NCBI GenBank assembly: GCA_037447655.1
Contig: JBBHKE010001779.1
Span: 300,211-364,210, forward strand
Direction of reading: 5' to 3'
Source: Zygnema cylindricum
Taxonomy: Eukaryota; Streptophyta; Zygnematophyceae; Zygnematales; Zygnemataceae
Length of the DNA: 64,000 nt
Shown: positions 11,878 to 22,034 of the stretch, piece after piece
Layout of the letters: every line of letters starts with the position of its first letter
Position numbering within the stretch: position 1 is the first letter of the stretch
Notes under the pieces: generated by a model
What the model saw: the letters and a program-made list of their open reading frames with translations, nothing else
Database searches by the model: none
What the model was told of the DNA's origin: nothing
Program-made: the position numbers and the translations under genes

Positions 11878-14800
11878 ACTCCATCTCAATCTCGCTTGCG
11901 CGCGCTCTCTCTCTCCATCTCTTTCTTGTTCCCTCTCTCTCTCTCTCTCAAGGTGAATTTGCTATTGGTATATGTGATTTTGATTTTTTAGCCGTGAGTC
12001 AAAGCTGTGAATTTATCTGAACTGAGAGGGGAAGGGAGGGGGAGAGGGAGAGGGAGAGGGAGAGGGTGAGGGAGAGGGATATGGGGAGAGGGGGAGGGGG
12101 AGGGGGAGGGAGGGTGGGGTGGAAGAGGAAGAAGCTCAGTTCCGAAGACTGAAAACTTAGAAATCCTAAAACCTAAAAACCGAAAACTGACACGTGAATT
12201 CATCGTGGTTCTATCCTTAAACTAGATTTTAAACTGAGATTTTTTGTTCAACAGATGTTTTTTTTTACTGAGGTTCTAGGTTTAATGGAGCTTTTAAAAG
12301 AGGCTCTTTCTAATTGAGGTTCTTTAAACGGAGGTTTTTTCCTCAGAGGTTTTTTTAAACTGAGGCCTTCTTCACCGAGGTTTTCTTAACTGAGGCTCTT
12401 TCCACTCAGACCCTTTTAACCGAGGTTATTTTAACTTGAGGTCTTTAACGGAGTCATTAATGGAGGTTCTATGGTGTGACAGGGGACGACTGGGAGCACG
12501 AGGAAACCTTCACGGACGATGACGAGGCGGTGGGGATAGAGAATGAGGAGAGAGAGGACGAGGAGGCGGCAAAGGCTCCCCCTCCAAAAGCAATTAAAGA
12601 TGTATGTTAAAGGGAGAGGGAGAGGGAGAAGGAGAGGGAGAAGGAGAGGGAGAGGGAGAGGGTGAGGGAGAGGGAGAGGAGAGAGATATGCGTAAATTAT
12701 GGTGAAAATTAAAAATACAAATACACTTTTGAAGCCTTTTGGACGAATTACTTCTTCTGTTGTCATCTTTTTTTTTGTTTGCCATTTTTAGGAGGAAGAG
12801 AGAGAGAAATGGACAGGGGAAGGAGGAGGGTTTTTACTTTTTTAACGATGTTCTCCTTCTTTTTTCATCCTTTTTTTTCGTGTGTGATATTTCCTCTTTA
12901 GGAGGAGGAGGAGGAAGAGGGAGAGGAAGGGACAGAGGAGGGAGGAGGACTCAGCTCGTCAGGAAAAGAGCTTAAGAAGTTGCTTGTGAGGGAAGGAAGG
13001 GAGGAGGAGGAAGAGGAGGAGGAGGAGGAAGAAGACGAAAATGATGTCGATAATGACGAAGAGGTAAGCCGTGAAAAAAAGGAAATAATCAAAAGAAAGA
13101 AAAAAGGGAAGGTATGTATACTACAAGGAGGGTATCTATCCTACACATTTCACCATTATTAGTGTGGATTTTGTTACTAAGTTTATAATCATTCTAATGT
13201 TGGTAATCTCAGAAAATTTGGTACAATATGTTTTCTCAGATTTCTGCACTAATTCATGTTTTTTTTTCAACTTTGAAATAGTTTATTAGAAAATTAATAG
13301 GTAGGTTTCGACTCTATTTTGATAATTTTCTCCAATACCTTTTATTCCATACTAAATAATTCATGTTTTCTCAATATTGGGTAGTTCTTAATATTAAAAA
13401 ACCCTAAAAAAACATTAAATAGGTAAATTTCCAATAATTCCGGATAATTTTTTCCTACATTTTTTATTCCACACTAATTCATGCTTGTTATTTCAACACT
13501 AAATAGTTTTTTAAATTAGGTGAAGTTTCGACTATATTTAGATGAATTTCTTTGACGTTCTGTATTCCACTCTTATTAATTCATGTTTTCTATTAACATT
13601 GAACTAGTTTCTTAAACATTTAAAATTGGTTTTTACACATCTGACTCTAAAATAAGTAGTTTCCAAATCAAAACCGATTATTTCTCTGATGTTTTTTTTT
13701 TTCCAACACATATTCGTGTATTTTTAACGTTATGTAGTCTCTTATATATCAAATTGGTAGATATTTAGATAACATTTTCAAACATTCTAAATTTTAACAT
13801 TATTATTATTTTTTCTTTTTGGAATATTGAAAATATATGATTTAATTAGATTTATGCCACAGTAATTTATGTTTGTTTTTCAGCGATAATTAGTTTCATA
13901 AATGTCAAATAGGTAGGTCTCAACTATTTGTCTAGGTAACATTTTTTTCTTTTTTTCTAACGCAAGGCACTATTTTTTGCAATACGACAAGATTGTACCG
14001 CTAAAAATGTACGGACAAAATTGTACTTCTTTCAGGAAGGATTTATGCCAGATTTTGAATCGACCCTTGGACATTATTTTTGCCTTTGGACATTATTTTT
14101 GCCTTTTTCCCACTTTTCCTTTAATATTTTTTGGTATATTCTCTCTCTCTCTCTCTCTCTCCCTCCCTCCCCTCCCTCCCCTCCCTTCCCTCCCTTCCCT
14201 CCCTCCCCTCCCTCCCTCCCTCCCCTCCCTCCCTCCCTCCCTCCCCTCCCCTCCCTCCCTCCCTCCCTCCCCTCCCTCCCTCCCTCCCTCCCTCCCTCCC
14301 CTCGCCTCCCTCCCTCCCTCCCTCCCTCCCTCCCTCCCTCCCTCCCCCCTCCCTCCCTCCCCTTCCCTCCCCCTCCCTCCCTCACCTACCTACCTACCTA
14401 CCTACCTACCTACCTACCCTACCTACTTATATATATAGAATATATATGCATATAAGTATGTCATTTGGGTTTCGAGTGGACTTATGGACAATTTTTTTTT
14501 CTTCTTTTTTGTTTTTTTTCCTTTTTCCTTTTTTTCTCATATATGTATATTATAGAGAGAGAGAGAGAAAGAGTGAAAGTGGGAGGGAGGGAGGGAGGGT
14601 ATATGCCTAGTATGTTTTTGAAGCTTACTAAAGGTGTTTTTTTTGTTTTTTTTTTGTTTTGGTTTTGAGGATTAACAGCCGGACCTCGATTTCTTTTCAC
14701 CAATTCTTGGACCCCAAAAATTAAAGGAGGGTAAAGGAGGAGCCCGGGGGGAGGGGGAGGGGGGAGGGGGGAGGGAGGAGGGGGGGGGGGGGGGGGGGGG

Positions 14801-16563
14801 GGGGGAGGGGGAGCGAAGGCGGCGCCAGCTGGCAAGGTGGGAGGGAAGCGGAAAGCGGCAGAAGAGACGAAAACGACGACAGCCCAAAAGAGAGTCAAAC
14901 AGGAAGTATGTTTTTTTTTTTTGAAGGAGAGTAAAAGCGAGAGAGAGGGGGAGAGAGAGAGTCAAACTGGAAGCATGGCTCAAATTTAGAAATCACTTTT
15001 TTTTTTTTGTTTTTGTTTTTTTTTTATTTGGAATGGAGTCGGGATTTGAGATTTTGTTGTTGAGTTGAAGTGTGAAAGATACTTTTTCTTTTTCCCCTAG
15101 AAAAAGTAAAGAAGTTATTTATTTTTATTGATTTTTTTTTTTTTTTAAAGGAGGCAAATTCTGAAGTATATTTTCAAGTTGAAAATACTGCCTCCTTTTT
15201 TTCCTAGAAAGGGAATCAAGTTTTTGAAGTAAAAAAAGACAGAAATTTTTTCCTTTTTTTTTTTCAAAAGTGTCAAAATTGAGTTTGAATTGGGTCTTGA
15301 AATTTACCAGAAAAGGTCTTCGTCTTTTTTTTTTTAAAGGACTCATCTGAACCATGTCTCAATCAATAATTTGCGATTTTTTTCTTTTTTCTTTTTCTCT
15401 TCTCGTTTTTTTTCTTCCTTTACTTTTTTTCTTTTTCCTCGGTCGGTTGTTTTAGGATATCAGAGGCACTTTCTCCCTTGACAACTTGTTTGTTTCCTTT
15501 TTTTTCTTTTCCTTTTTTCCTTCCGTTTCTCGTTTTTTTTCTTTCTTAACTTTTTTTTATATTTTTCTCGGTTGGTTTTAGGATAACGGAGGAGCTTCTC
15601 CGGCGACGATCGTTCCGTTGAAGAAAACGGGGACTCCTGTGACAGCTGTCACAAGTGGAAAGGGAGCAGCTCCTCCAAAAGGACTGAGTGAGGAGTCGGT
15701 TCGGGCCATTCTTCGATCGGGACCAATAAAAACCACCGAACTCGTGGCAAAATTCAAGTCTTCCTTGAAAACTCCCGAGGTAAATGGAGGCAACTTTAAA
15801 GAAAATACTAGTAGTGGGAAAGAGAAAAAGTACACTTCCTATTGTTATAGAGTTCATTAGACTAATTCGATAAAACCACCGAACTCGTGGCAAAATCTAG
15901 TCTTCTTTGAAAACTCCTGAGGTAAAGGGAGGCAACTTTTTATATAATGGAAAAACAAGTAGTGGGAAAGAAAAATACGATATTGCCCGTTGTTATGAGT
16001 TAATTAGACTAATTTGACCGAAATCGTGGCAAATTCCGTTCTTCTTTAAGAACTCCGGAGGCAACTTTTTTCTATATAAAATAGAACTTGTTGTGGGAAA
16101 GAGAAAAACTACAGTTCCTATTAGAGTTGGTCAGACTAATTCGATAAAAAGTACCGAACTCGTGGCAAAGTGTAATCCCTCGTTGAAAAATCCTGAGGTA
16201 TGTAGAGACATTTTTCTAAATAAAAAGACGAAATTTGCCCTCTTAAGTTATGGTACTTGGAAAGAGAAAACCTATGCCGCTCATCGTTATTAGAGGTCAT
16301 TACAATCATTAAATAGTGTTATTGACATTATTCAGTTAAGTGGCCCATAATGAGCCATGTAACAGGATTTCCTATATAGAAAACCCTCATTACCTCAGCC
16401 ACTCTCTGCTACTCAATCCAGAATTACAGAAATTACTTCGAAATTATTATAACTGGTAGAAGTATCAAGGATCAACCTTCATTTGAGAAGAAGTTTAATC
16501 CATACGATAGCTTTGACCTCTTGCCCACGTGGCTCAGTCATTTCTCAAAAGCCGCCTTCCCCC

Positions 16564-16599
<36 letters not shown>

Positions 16600-18566
16600 A
16601 TTCTCATCCATCTCTGATCCAAATTTCCATTCTGTCTTCCTCTTCATTCCTCAGTCCCTCTCCTCCCTCCCTCCCCTCTCCCTCTCCCTCCATCCCCCTC
16701 CCCCTCTCCCACCCTCTCCTCTCCCATCACTCCCTTGGATTCCAAGGCCAGAGCTGAGCTCTGTTTCTAAGGTTTACTTTTGGCCAATCATTGATTAACA
16801 ATATTATATATGTGAGATGTATCTGTAATTGGTGGAACCGTTTTCCACCTTAAACCCTTATTCCCTCTACTTTTCATCCTCTATCCTCTACTACCAACAA
16901 GAATTTTGGTATTCTCTTCCCTCTACTCTTCATCCTCTACTACTTACAAGAATTTTGGTCTTCTTTTCCCTCTACTCTTCATCCTCTTCTACTTGGAAGA
17001 ATCCGGAGCATTTTTTCCCTCTACTCTTCATTCTCCTCTACTTAGTAGATTTTTGGTCATCTTAACCTTCTTCCGAATCGACAGTCCACAACAAAGTCTA
17101 TGAAGTCTATGTTACAATGGTACTTAAAAGTCACAAATTACAAGAATTAGTGTCTACAAGTACAAAAAGTACACAGTGCTTTTCTAGGTCAAATAGTTCA
17201 AGTAAAAAGATCTAAAATCTGATATGTAAAGTGCGTATGAATTGTGTTCCAATCCTCCCTCCCTTCTTCCCTCCCTCCTGCCCTTCCTCTCTTTCTCCCT
17301 CCAAACATTTCCAAAGTGTGCAAAATTTTTGGTGCACGAAATAAATTGCACGGAATCACTATTTTCTGTCTTATACCGGATTTCTGCAGTACCGAAATCA
17401 AAAGTGCGGTTCCGTTTCGTTTAGACCAATATATTTTGAGAATGCTGACTGGAGTTTTGAATGGCCCTAACTTTCGGCCGTCCACACTTTATATTGTCGG
17501 TCACCCGATTTCTCGCCGGCGGTTTCCATGTCGATGTCACCGTTGCTCCCGTCACTCACGATTTCGTCACCTCAATACTCCCTCACCCTCAATGTTCTTT
17601 CACTCTCTATATGCAGTCATCGTCGATATTCCAGTCACTCTCCATTTCTTTAACCTGGATATTCTGTCACCCTCCATATTTCCTCGATTTCCTCACCTCA
17701 ATATTTTATCACCCCAATATTTCGTCACCACGATATTTTGTCGCCTCGATATCTTGTCACCTTGATGTTTTTCCCTAAAACACTCCCTCTCTTAATTTCT
17801 TAATTCCCGTGTTTCTAGAATTTTTGTGCAGGTGTTTACTAAAATTTAATTCTCAAAGTGTCAAACTTTAGTTAAATAATAACTTAATTTGTAATTATTT
17901 CTGTCACAAGTCATGTGGATAAACACAATTTAGTGTGGGCAATTCTAATAATGTCCTGACATGAATAACTCACTAACTCTATTCCCTTATTTCCTATCTT
18001 TTTGCACAATTCATTTTGAAACCTCTTGAGGTATGTGAGATGAATAAAAATATATAATTTTTGTGTAAACTTTTGTTTTTTAGGAGTGGAAAGGAAAAAA
18101 CACACCGTTTTTGAGGTGGAGAGTAAATTGAAACATTCTTTGTGTAAAGTTTTGTTTTCTAGTAATGGGAAAGAGATAATTATGGAATTTGTGCCGAAAT
18201 TCAAATCTTCTTTGAAAATTTTTAAGGTGTGTGAGAAGTTTATTTGGAGATATCTTTTTATTATTTAATTTTAATTAGTGGGAAAGAAAAAACTACTGAA
18301 ATTTTCATGTCTTTTTTGGAAACTCTTTAGATGTGTGAGATTATTTTATGACAATTGCTTTTGCTTTTGTTTTTCCTTATGTTTTCTTTTCTCTTTCTCT
18401 CTTTCTTTTCCTTTGGGTCTTTTTCGTTTCTTCTTTTTCTTTTAATGTTTTGCTTTTTTTTTTTTGGTTCTTTCGGTCACAGGACAAAAAGAGGTTTAAA
18501 GAGATCATGTTAAAGGTCGGTCGAGTGGAAAAAATCGATGGAGTAAACATGATTGTCTTAAGATGA
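7521..18566 (+). CDS. RAP74: TFIIF alpha subunit (RAP74), plant-type
   Basis: Large subunit of general transcription factor TFIIF, which binds RNA polymerase II in the nucleus during initiation and elongation. Exons: 7521-7697, 10064-10219, 10479-10624, 11256-11623, 12483-12601, 12902-13063, about 14679-14905, 15582-15779, 18483-18566. Phases agree at all junctions except those of exon 7. Order: an N-terminal Cys cluster (CGTC, then C27, CMAC, CKQCG) found in plant orthologues; the RPB-binding core with NYYVGKFL, ERLKNKPWILEDD and HLEGGQ; WYNF; an acidic region with GDDWEHEETFTDDDEAVG; SGKELKKLL; a basic GGKRKAAEE.KTTTAQKR stretch; and the C-terminal winged helix (GLSEESVRAILRSGPI, ending VNMIVLR). 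An in-frame ATG at 7410 would add 37 residues; I prefer 7521 because orthologues start close to the first Cys. Exon 7 crosses a G homopolymer: the frame open from the best acceptor (14679) differs from the frame matching orthologues, so its 5' part is unsure. Predicted length is roughly 520-540 aa. Confidence 0.93.
9861..10036 (+). repeat. Three-copy tandem repeat before TFIIF exon 2
   Basis: Units of about 58 bases contain agtcttttctataagttatc then gataatcttagtcctttc.a.atcttt. They end directly before the acceptor region of exon 2 (exon starts 10064). This is one of several arrays sitting against splice sites in this window. Confidence 0.85.
10601..10760 (+). repeat. Duplicated exon 3 end with 5' splice site
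   Basis: The end of TFIIF-alpha exon 3 and its donor (tatcccactactgcctg|gtgag) plus the intron start (aaaaagagtacaaatgctgg) is repeated about 97 bases downstream at 10701-10757 with only a few changes. The second copy keeps a usable-looking donor. The frame-consistent exon end is the first copy at 10624. Confidence 0.93.
10815..11105 (+). repeat. CAGTT-type repeats in TFIIF intron 3
   Basis: gttcagttcagttcagttca-type repeats are followed by two copies of a unit of about 54 bases (cagctccagttccagtttcg, gtttcagtttcaatcccaat). This is intronic, between exons 3 and 4. Open frames through it are repeat artefacts. Confidence 0.85.
11658..11952 (+). repeat. CT microsatellite in TFIIF intron 4
   Basis: An interrupted (CT)n/(CCCTCT)n tract starts about 35 bases after the exon 4 donor (11624). 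A purine (GGGAGA)n tract follows at 12024-12120 in the same intron, so the two could pair in the transcript. Confidence 0.95.
12024..12120 (+). repeat. GGGAGA repeat, G-quadruplex potential
   Basis: Repeated gggaga/ggggag units give many GGG runs on the coding strand inside TFIIF intron 4. A similar tract follows the exon 5 donor at 12607-12685. Both could form G-quadruplexes in RNA; this is inference from sequence only. Confidence 0.9.
12225..12475 (+). repeat. Degenerate short tandem array before exon 5
   Basis: Roughly 20-base units around ttttaactgaggttctt repeat about a dozen times with heavy divergence. They end just before the acceptor of TFIIF exon 5 (gtgtgacag, exon from 12483). Confidence 0.8.
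12735..12925 (+). repeat. Duplicated acceptor of TFIIF exon 6
   Basis: The block tcatc-T-run-...tttttaggaggaag at about 12760-12799 is a diverged copy of 12845-12921, which ends tttcctctttag|gaggagg. Only the second acceptor leads into the frame-consistent exon 12902-13063. The first leads to an acidic stretch without a fitting donor. Confidence 0.7.
13064..14678 (+). repeat. Intron 6 of TFIIF; CCCT and TACC repeats
   Basis: 13064-14130 is AT-rich with loosely repeated 'attcatgttttt' and 'aaataggtaggt' motifs. 14137-14390 is a (CT)n then (CCCT)n/(CCCTC)n tract, followed by a (CTAC)n run to 14425. 14552-14600 is (GA)n then (GGGA)n. No exon is recognised. Open frames across the pyrimidine tract in three phases are low-complexity artefacts. 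Confidence 0.85.
14740..14812 (+). repeat. G-rich run with long G homopolymer in exon 7
   Basis: Starting from (GGGGGA)n, the sequence becomes an uninterrupted G run of roughly 26 bases at about 14780-14805. It lies inside or at the edge of TFIIF exon 7. The open frame upstream (from the acceptor at 14678) and the homologous frame downstream differ, which a one- or two-base miscount of this run would explain. Confidence 0.9.
15371..15601 (+). repeat. Duplicated acceptor of TFIIF exon 8
   Basis: The block ttttctcttctcg-T-rich-...cctcggtcggttgttttag|gatatcagagg (to about 15470) recurs at 15500-15600 as ...tctcggttggttttag|gataacggagg. The second copy is the true exon 8 start (15582); the first is a decayed duplicate of intron end plus exon start. 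Confidence 0.88.
15860..18335 (+). repeat. Decayed tandem copies of the winged-helix exon
   Basis: The end of exon 8 (..accgaactcgtggcaaa.tt and cttccttgaaaactcccgag) plus its donor and the following intron bases (gtggga aagagaaaa...) recur at about 15865-15925, 16010-16065 and 16139-16200. More diverged copies occur at about 17995-18030, 18085-18130, 18170-18228 and 18285-18330. Copies lie in the exon 8-9 intron, in the same orientation, and carry frame changes, so they are not alternative exons as written. 16555-16740 between them is a CT-rich tract. Confidence 0.88.
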
Positions 18567-19444
18567 TTCGAAACCTTTTCTCTTTTTTTAAGACCAGCAA
18601 GAGTAAAAAAGTAGAAATGTCACAGAATAGAGTGTACATTTTGTAAAGTTAGGTACCCAACTTTTTATATTTAGGATAAAGTTGTCAAAAGTTATATCAC
18701 ATTTTTCGAACCTTTTGTTGGGTTTTTGTCTCAAAATCTTTGCAAATTTATTGACTTTGAATAAATAAGGAAGTTACGAAAATGTTTTTTCTTTTTGATG
18801 AAAAGAAAGTTTTGGAGACGAGGATAGTTCATCTTTTCTGTAGTGACTCGTTTTTAGTGTGGTTTTCTCTCTCATAGAATTTTGGTATTTCACAAAGGAC
18901 TCGGTAGTGTATGATGTCAATTCCGCGATGTCAGTTTAACAATTGCAATGTTTGAAAAAATGAGGAATATCTCCGAATCTAGAAAAATGATCCTACCATG
19001 TAAGAAACAATTTTGGGCGAAAACTCTAATTTTTTTGTGGTTTTTTGTGTTGAAAACGTTTGTTGTGTTATGCCACTTTTCATTCCTTTGTTTTTTGTTT
19101 TTAAAAGCACATCACCTTATTGTAAGCCTTTTGAGAATTTGAAAAAATAGTAACGCTTTTATTGTAATTTCAAGAAATTTTATTTGTTTTATTGATATCC
19201 ACAGTATATATGGGAGGTATATCTTTCACTTTTTGAAGTCATTCACATATTCAACGCTATCTTTATTTAAATTTCTATTATCATCGTCTGAAATGTTATT
19301 GCTCACTTTATTGTCCATATTATTGTTCAAATTTTATTTCTCCTTTTTTTCTTTGTACTTTTGTAATTTCTTTTTGGTGTAAAGCGGGACTTTGGGGTTT
19401 AACATTTGGTATTTGATATGTACTGGTGTTGTAATAGGACCAAG
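18567..19444. other. 3' flank of TFIIF-alpha, no gene seen
   Basis: AT-rich sequence follows the TFIIF-alpha stop. No distinct polyadenylation signal can be singled out and no reading frame is recognised. Confidence 0.5.
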
Positions 19445-20025
19445 TACATGGTGAATTGCTATTAGTGTTCATAACACTAATTCAACGCCCTTAAATTTTG
19501 ACCCTCAAACCTACAAAAGATTTTTTTTTTTTCTTTACGCTAATATAGATATTGTTCAATTAGTGTCAATAACTCTGGTTTGGACTGTTTATAAAAAGTA
19601 TAATGTACGAAATGTGTCAGCCCTTAACAAAACTGCTCGTTATTTCATATGTTGTTTTGTACAAACGTACAAAAAAAGTGTTAGATGAGTGCTTTGACAC
19701 GGGAAAGCACAGTCAAATATGACTCTTAATAATAAAATGTATCGAGACAGGATAAACTAAAAAGCACGATGGTAAATCATCTGAGTCTTAATGATAAAGA
19801 TGGGGGAAAACAGCACGAGCTCATTCTCACATGTTCAAACGTTGACTATGTGAACACATGCTATACTGGCTACAATATGGGAATGTGTTTATAAATTAGA
19901 GCTAGATGTGTAAACTAGCGTTAATTAATGTTGGCCTTAGGACCTGAACCCAAAATAGAGATAATATCATTATCTGTTTCTTAACTCTTAAGGATTTTTT
20001 TGTACTGATAGCGATCCACGGTGTA
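19445..20025. mobile_element. TIR element, TACACCG family
   Basis: The left end is tacatggtgaattgctatta and the right end gatagcgatccacggtgta, an imperfect inverted pair matching other family members. There is no transposase frame. Its right part is also found, without the left end, at 20774-20995. Confidence 0.6.
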
Positions 20026-20133
20026 GCTAGACGTTTTGAACGTTCTTTTGTTTTTTTTTTAGTTTGATTTCACCGTGATAATGCGGTCTAACAACTTTAT
20101 TCCACATTTAGACGCTTTGCCCAAAAGGTGACC
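19890..20133. repeat. Direct repeat, copy A
   Basis: From ataaattagagctagatgtg to acgctttgcccaaa this is repeated at about 20772-20988 with high identity, including tgatagcgatccacggtgta and gacgttttgaacgttctttt. The two copies bracket 640 bases that end in a truncated hAT-like element. Confidence 0.85.
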
Positions 20134-20639
20134 GTAAAATCTTTGCCGAAAAGAAATACGGTTTTTTCCTGAAAGTCAGTAGAGTGAAGGAGATCTCTGA
20201 GGTACTTTGACGCGGTACACTTGCGAAGTACACGTACATAATACGTAAGTACGGATTTACATACGAAAATGGTCGGTTTTCAAATCTTTGACGATTTTAA
20301 AGATTCGATCGTCAACTTACAAGGAACCACTCAAATCAGAACACGTATGTAAAAACTTGTTAACAGACGATAAGCGATGTAGCCGAGGCCTCTGTAATAC
20401 AGAAATTTTGCTGTCCGTACAATTACAGAGAACTTCCTTGTGTTCCTGATGTAACCATACCCCAAATAAGTAATTATATGAATTACAGAATTAGTACTTT
20501 TTTGTCGGTTACATTTTGCGGCGTCTACCTTTAAGTCACGGAACGAAAATCACGTCGTACGTGGCGTATCAGACAATTTGTCTTTTTCGCTAAAATTACA
20601 TATTATATAGAAATATAAAATATTAAATTTAAAAAAATA

Positions 20640-20773
20640 CTATATATCGCGATATATATCGCGATGGTTTATGTTGGTCTCGGTACGATATATCGAGGAT
20701 TTTTCTCGATCGATATTCGATATATCCAATATCGAAATTTTTGCGATATGAATTTACCCGATACCCAACACTA
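20640..20773. mobile_element. Truncated hAT-like MITE
   Basis: Only the right end is clear: acccgatacccaacacta with subterminal gatatatcgcgat motifs. The left terminus is missing. It is joined directly to direct-repeat copy B. Confidence 0.6.
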
Positions 20774-20995
20774 TAAATTAGTGCTAGATGTGTAAATTAG
20801 CGTTAATTAATGTTGGCCTAGGCCCTGGACCCAAAATAGAGATAGTTTACTCTTAAGGATTTCTTTGTACTGATAGCGATCCACGGTGTAGTTAGACGTT
20901 TTGAACGTTCTTTTGTTTTTTTTTAGTTTGATTTCACCCTGATAATGGGGTCTAACAGCTTTTATTCCATATTTAGACGCTTTGCCCAAATAAAG
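20774..20995. repeat. Direct repeat, copy B
   Basis: Near-identical to 19890-20133 apart from small indels (for example, 'ttatctgtttcttaa' is missing). See copy A. Confidence 0.85.
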
Positions 20996-22034
20996 AAGCC
21001 CAAGAAGTTGTTTAGCAAATAATGTTAATCTTGATTAGTCTTGTTCCAAACTTTTTTTTAAATTACATGCCAAGTTTTTCCACCCAAAAAACCCTAATTG
21101 TACGTCATACATGTTTGTTGGCGACTTTGCTATAGCGAAGAATTATAAAATGTGAAATTTTATTAGGATATTTCGCACGTAATATCGACTTTTGCTTATC
21201 GACTATCGACGGTTTAAAACTTAAGAAACCTCCTTGATATCGGCTGCCTCGTGAATGATATCGGACAAATCGATGCGTCTCACGATGGTCGCGTGCGAAA
21301 CACGAATATGATATGTGGCCCTTCTTAAAGGGCTTTCGATCCCTTGAAACGGACGGCCGAGATTTGGCTTCCAACAAAATCGAGTCCATACGCAAAGCTT
21401 TGACGGAGTTTTCAGTTTTGACCGTCCGTCACTTGTCACCTTTTCAAAACGGACAACGGTGTTTTCATATTCAGCATTTCAAACATACTCAAAAAATTTG
21501 TCAGGCGCTGGCCGTCCATCTGAAACTTAAGTCACAATAGACGACTAGATTTCAATGACTGGAAGCGACGAAGTAACTACGAAGTTGACACGTGGATATT
21601 GCTGACAATGCGATTGACATCTGGCCGTCAATACTTGTCACTATTGAGTGGACAGCGAGATTCGGGTTTCACCGAGTGAGCAGATTTCTAATCATCTGGC
21701 GAAGTTCAAAATTGAGGAGGCGTCGGCCGTCGATCTTCATTTTACATCTATGATCGGACGGCGCAGATGCGTTTCTAAAATCGTCGAGCGCGCCGAAAAA
21801 ACGGCGCCGCCTAAATGAATCTGAGACGCTGCTGACACGTGCGAATTCTCATTTGGAATTCTAAATTCTGAAATCAGCAAATAACACTTAAAAATTTTCA
21901 GGCTCCGTTTCTAATTTTCACCCTATTTTCTACTGTTACTTAAAAAAAAAAAAAAAACGATACTGTTTACCCATCACTAACTCAAAAAAGTTGAAAACAT
22001 CCCAAAATAAAAAAGAAGTTCAAAACAAGAGAAA
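20996..22034. other. Upstream flank of GH26 gene, no gene seen
   Basis: Two overlapping open frames near 21105-21540 (75-96 codons, opposite strands) have no domain I recognise. 21540-21860 is more GC-rich, with gacacgtg motifs. The GH26 promoter should lie just before 22035, but no TATA element stands out. Confidence 0.4.

Noticed and set aside
12792-12833. Extra TFIIF exon (acidic E/R-rich segment)
   Set aside because: It follows a duplicated acceptor but has no donor in the required phase; exon 12902-13063 alone matches the SGKELKKLL region.
13977-14610. Overlapping Pro/Leu/Ser-rich frames
   Set aside because: They arise from the (CCCT)n repeat in all three phases, inside TFIIF intron 6.
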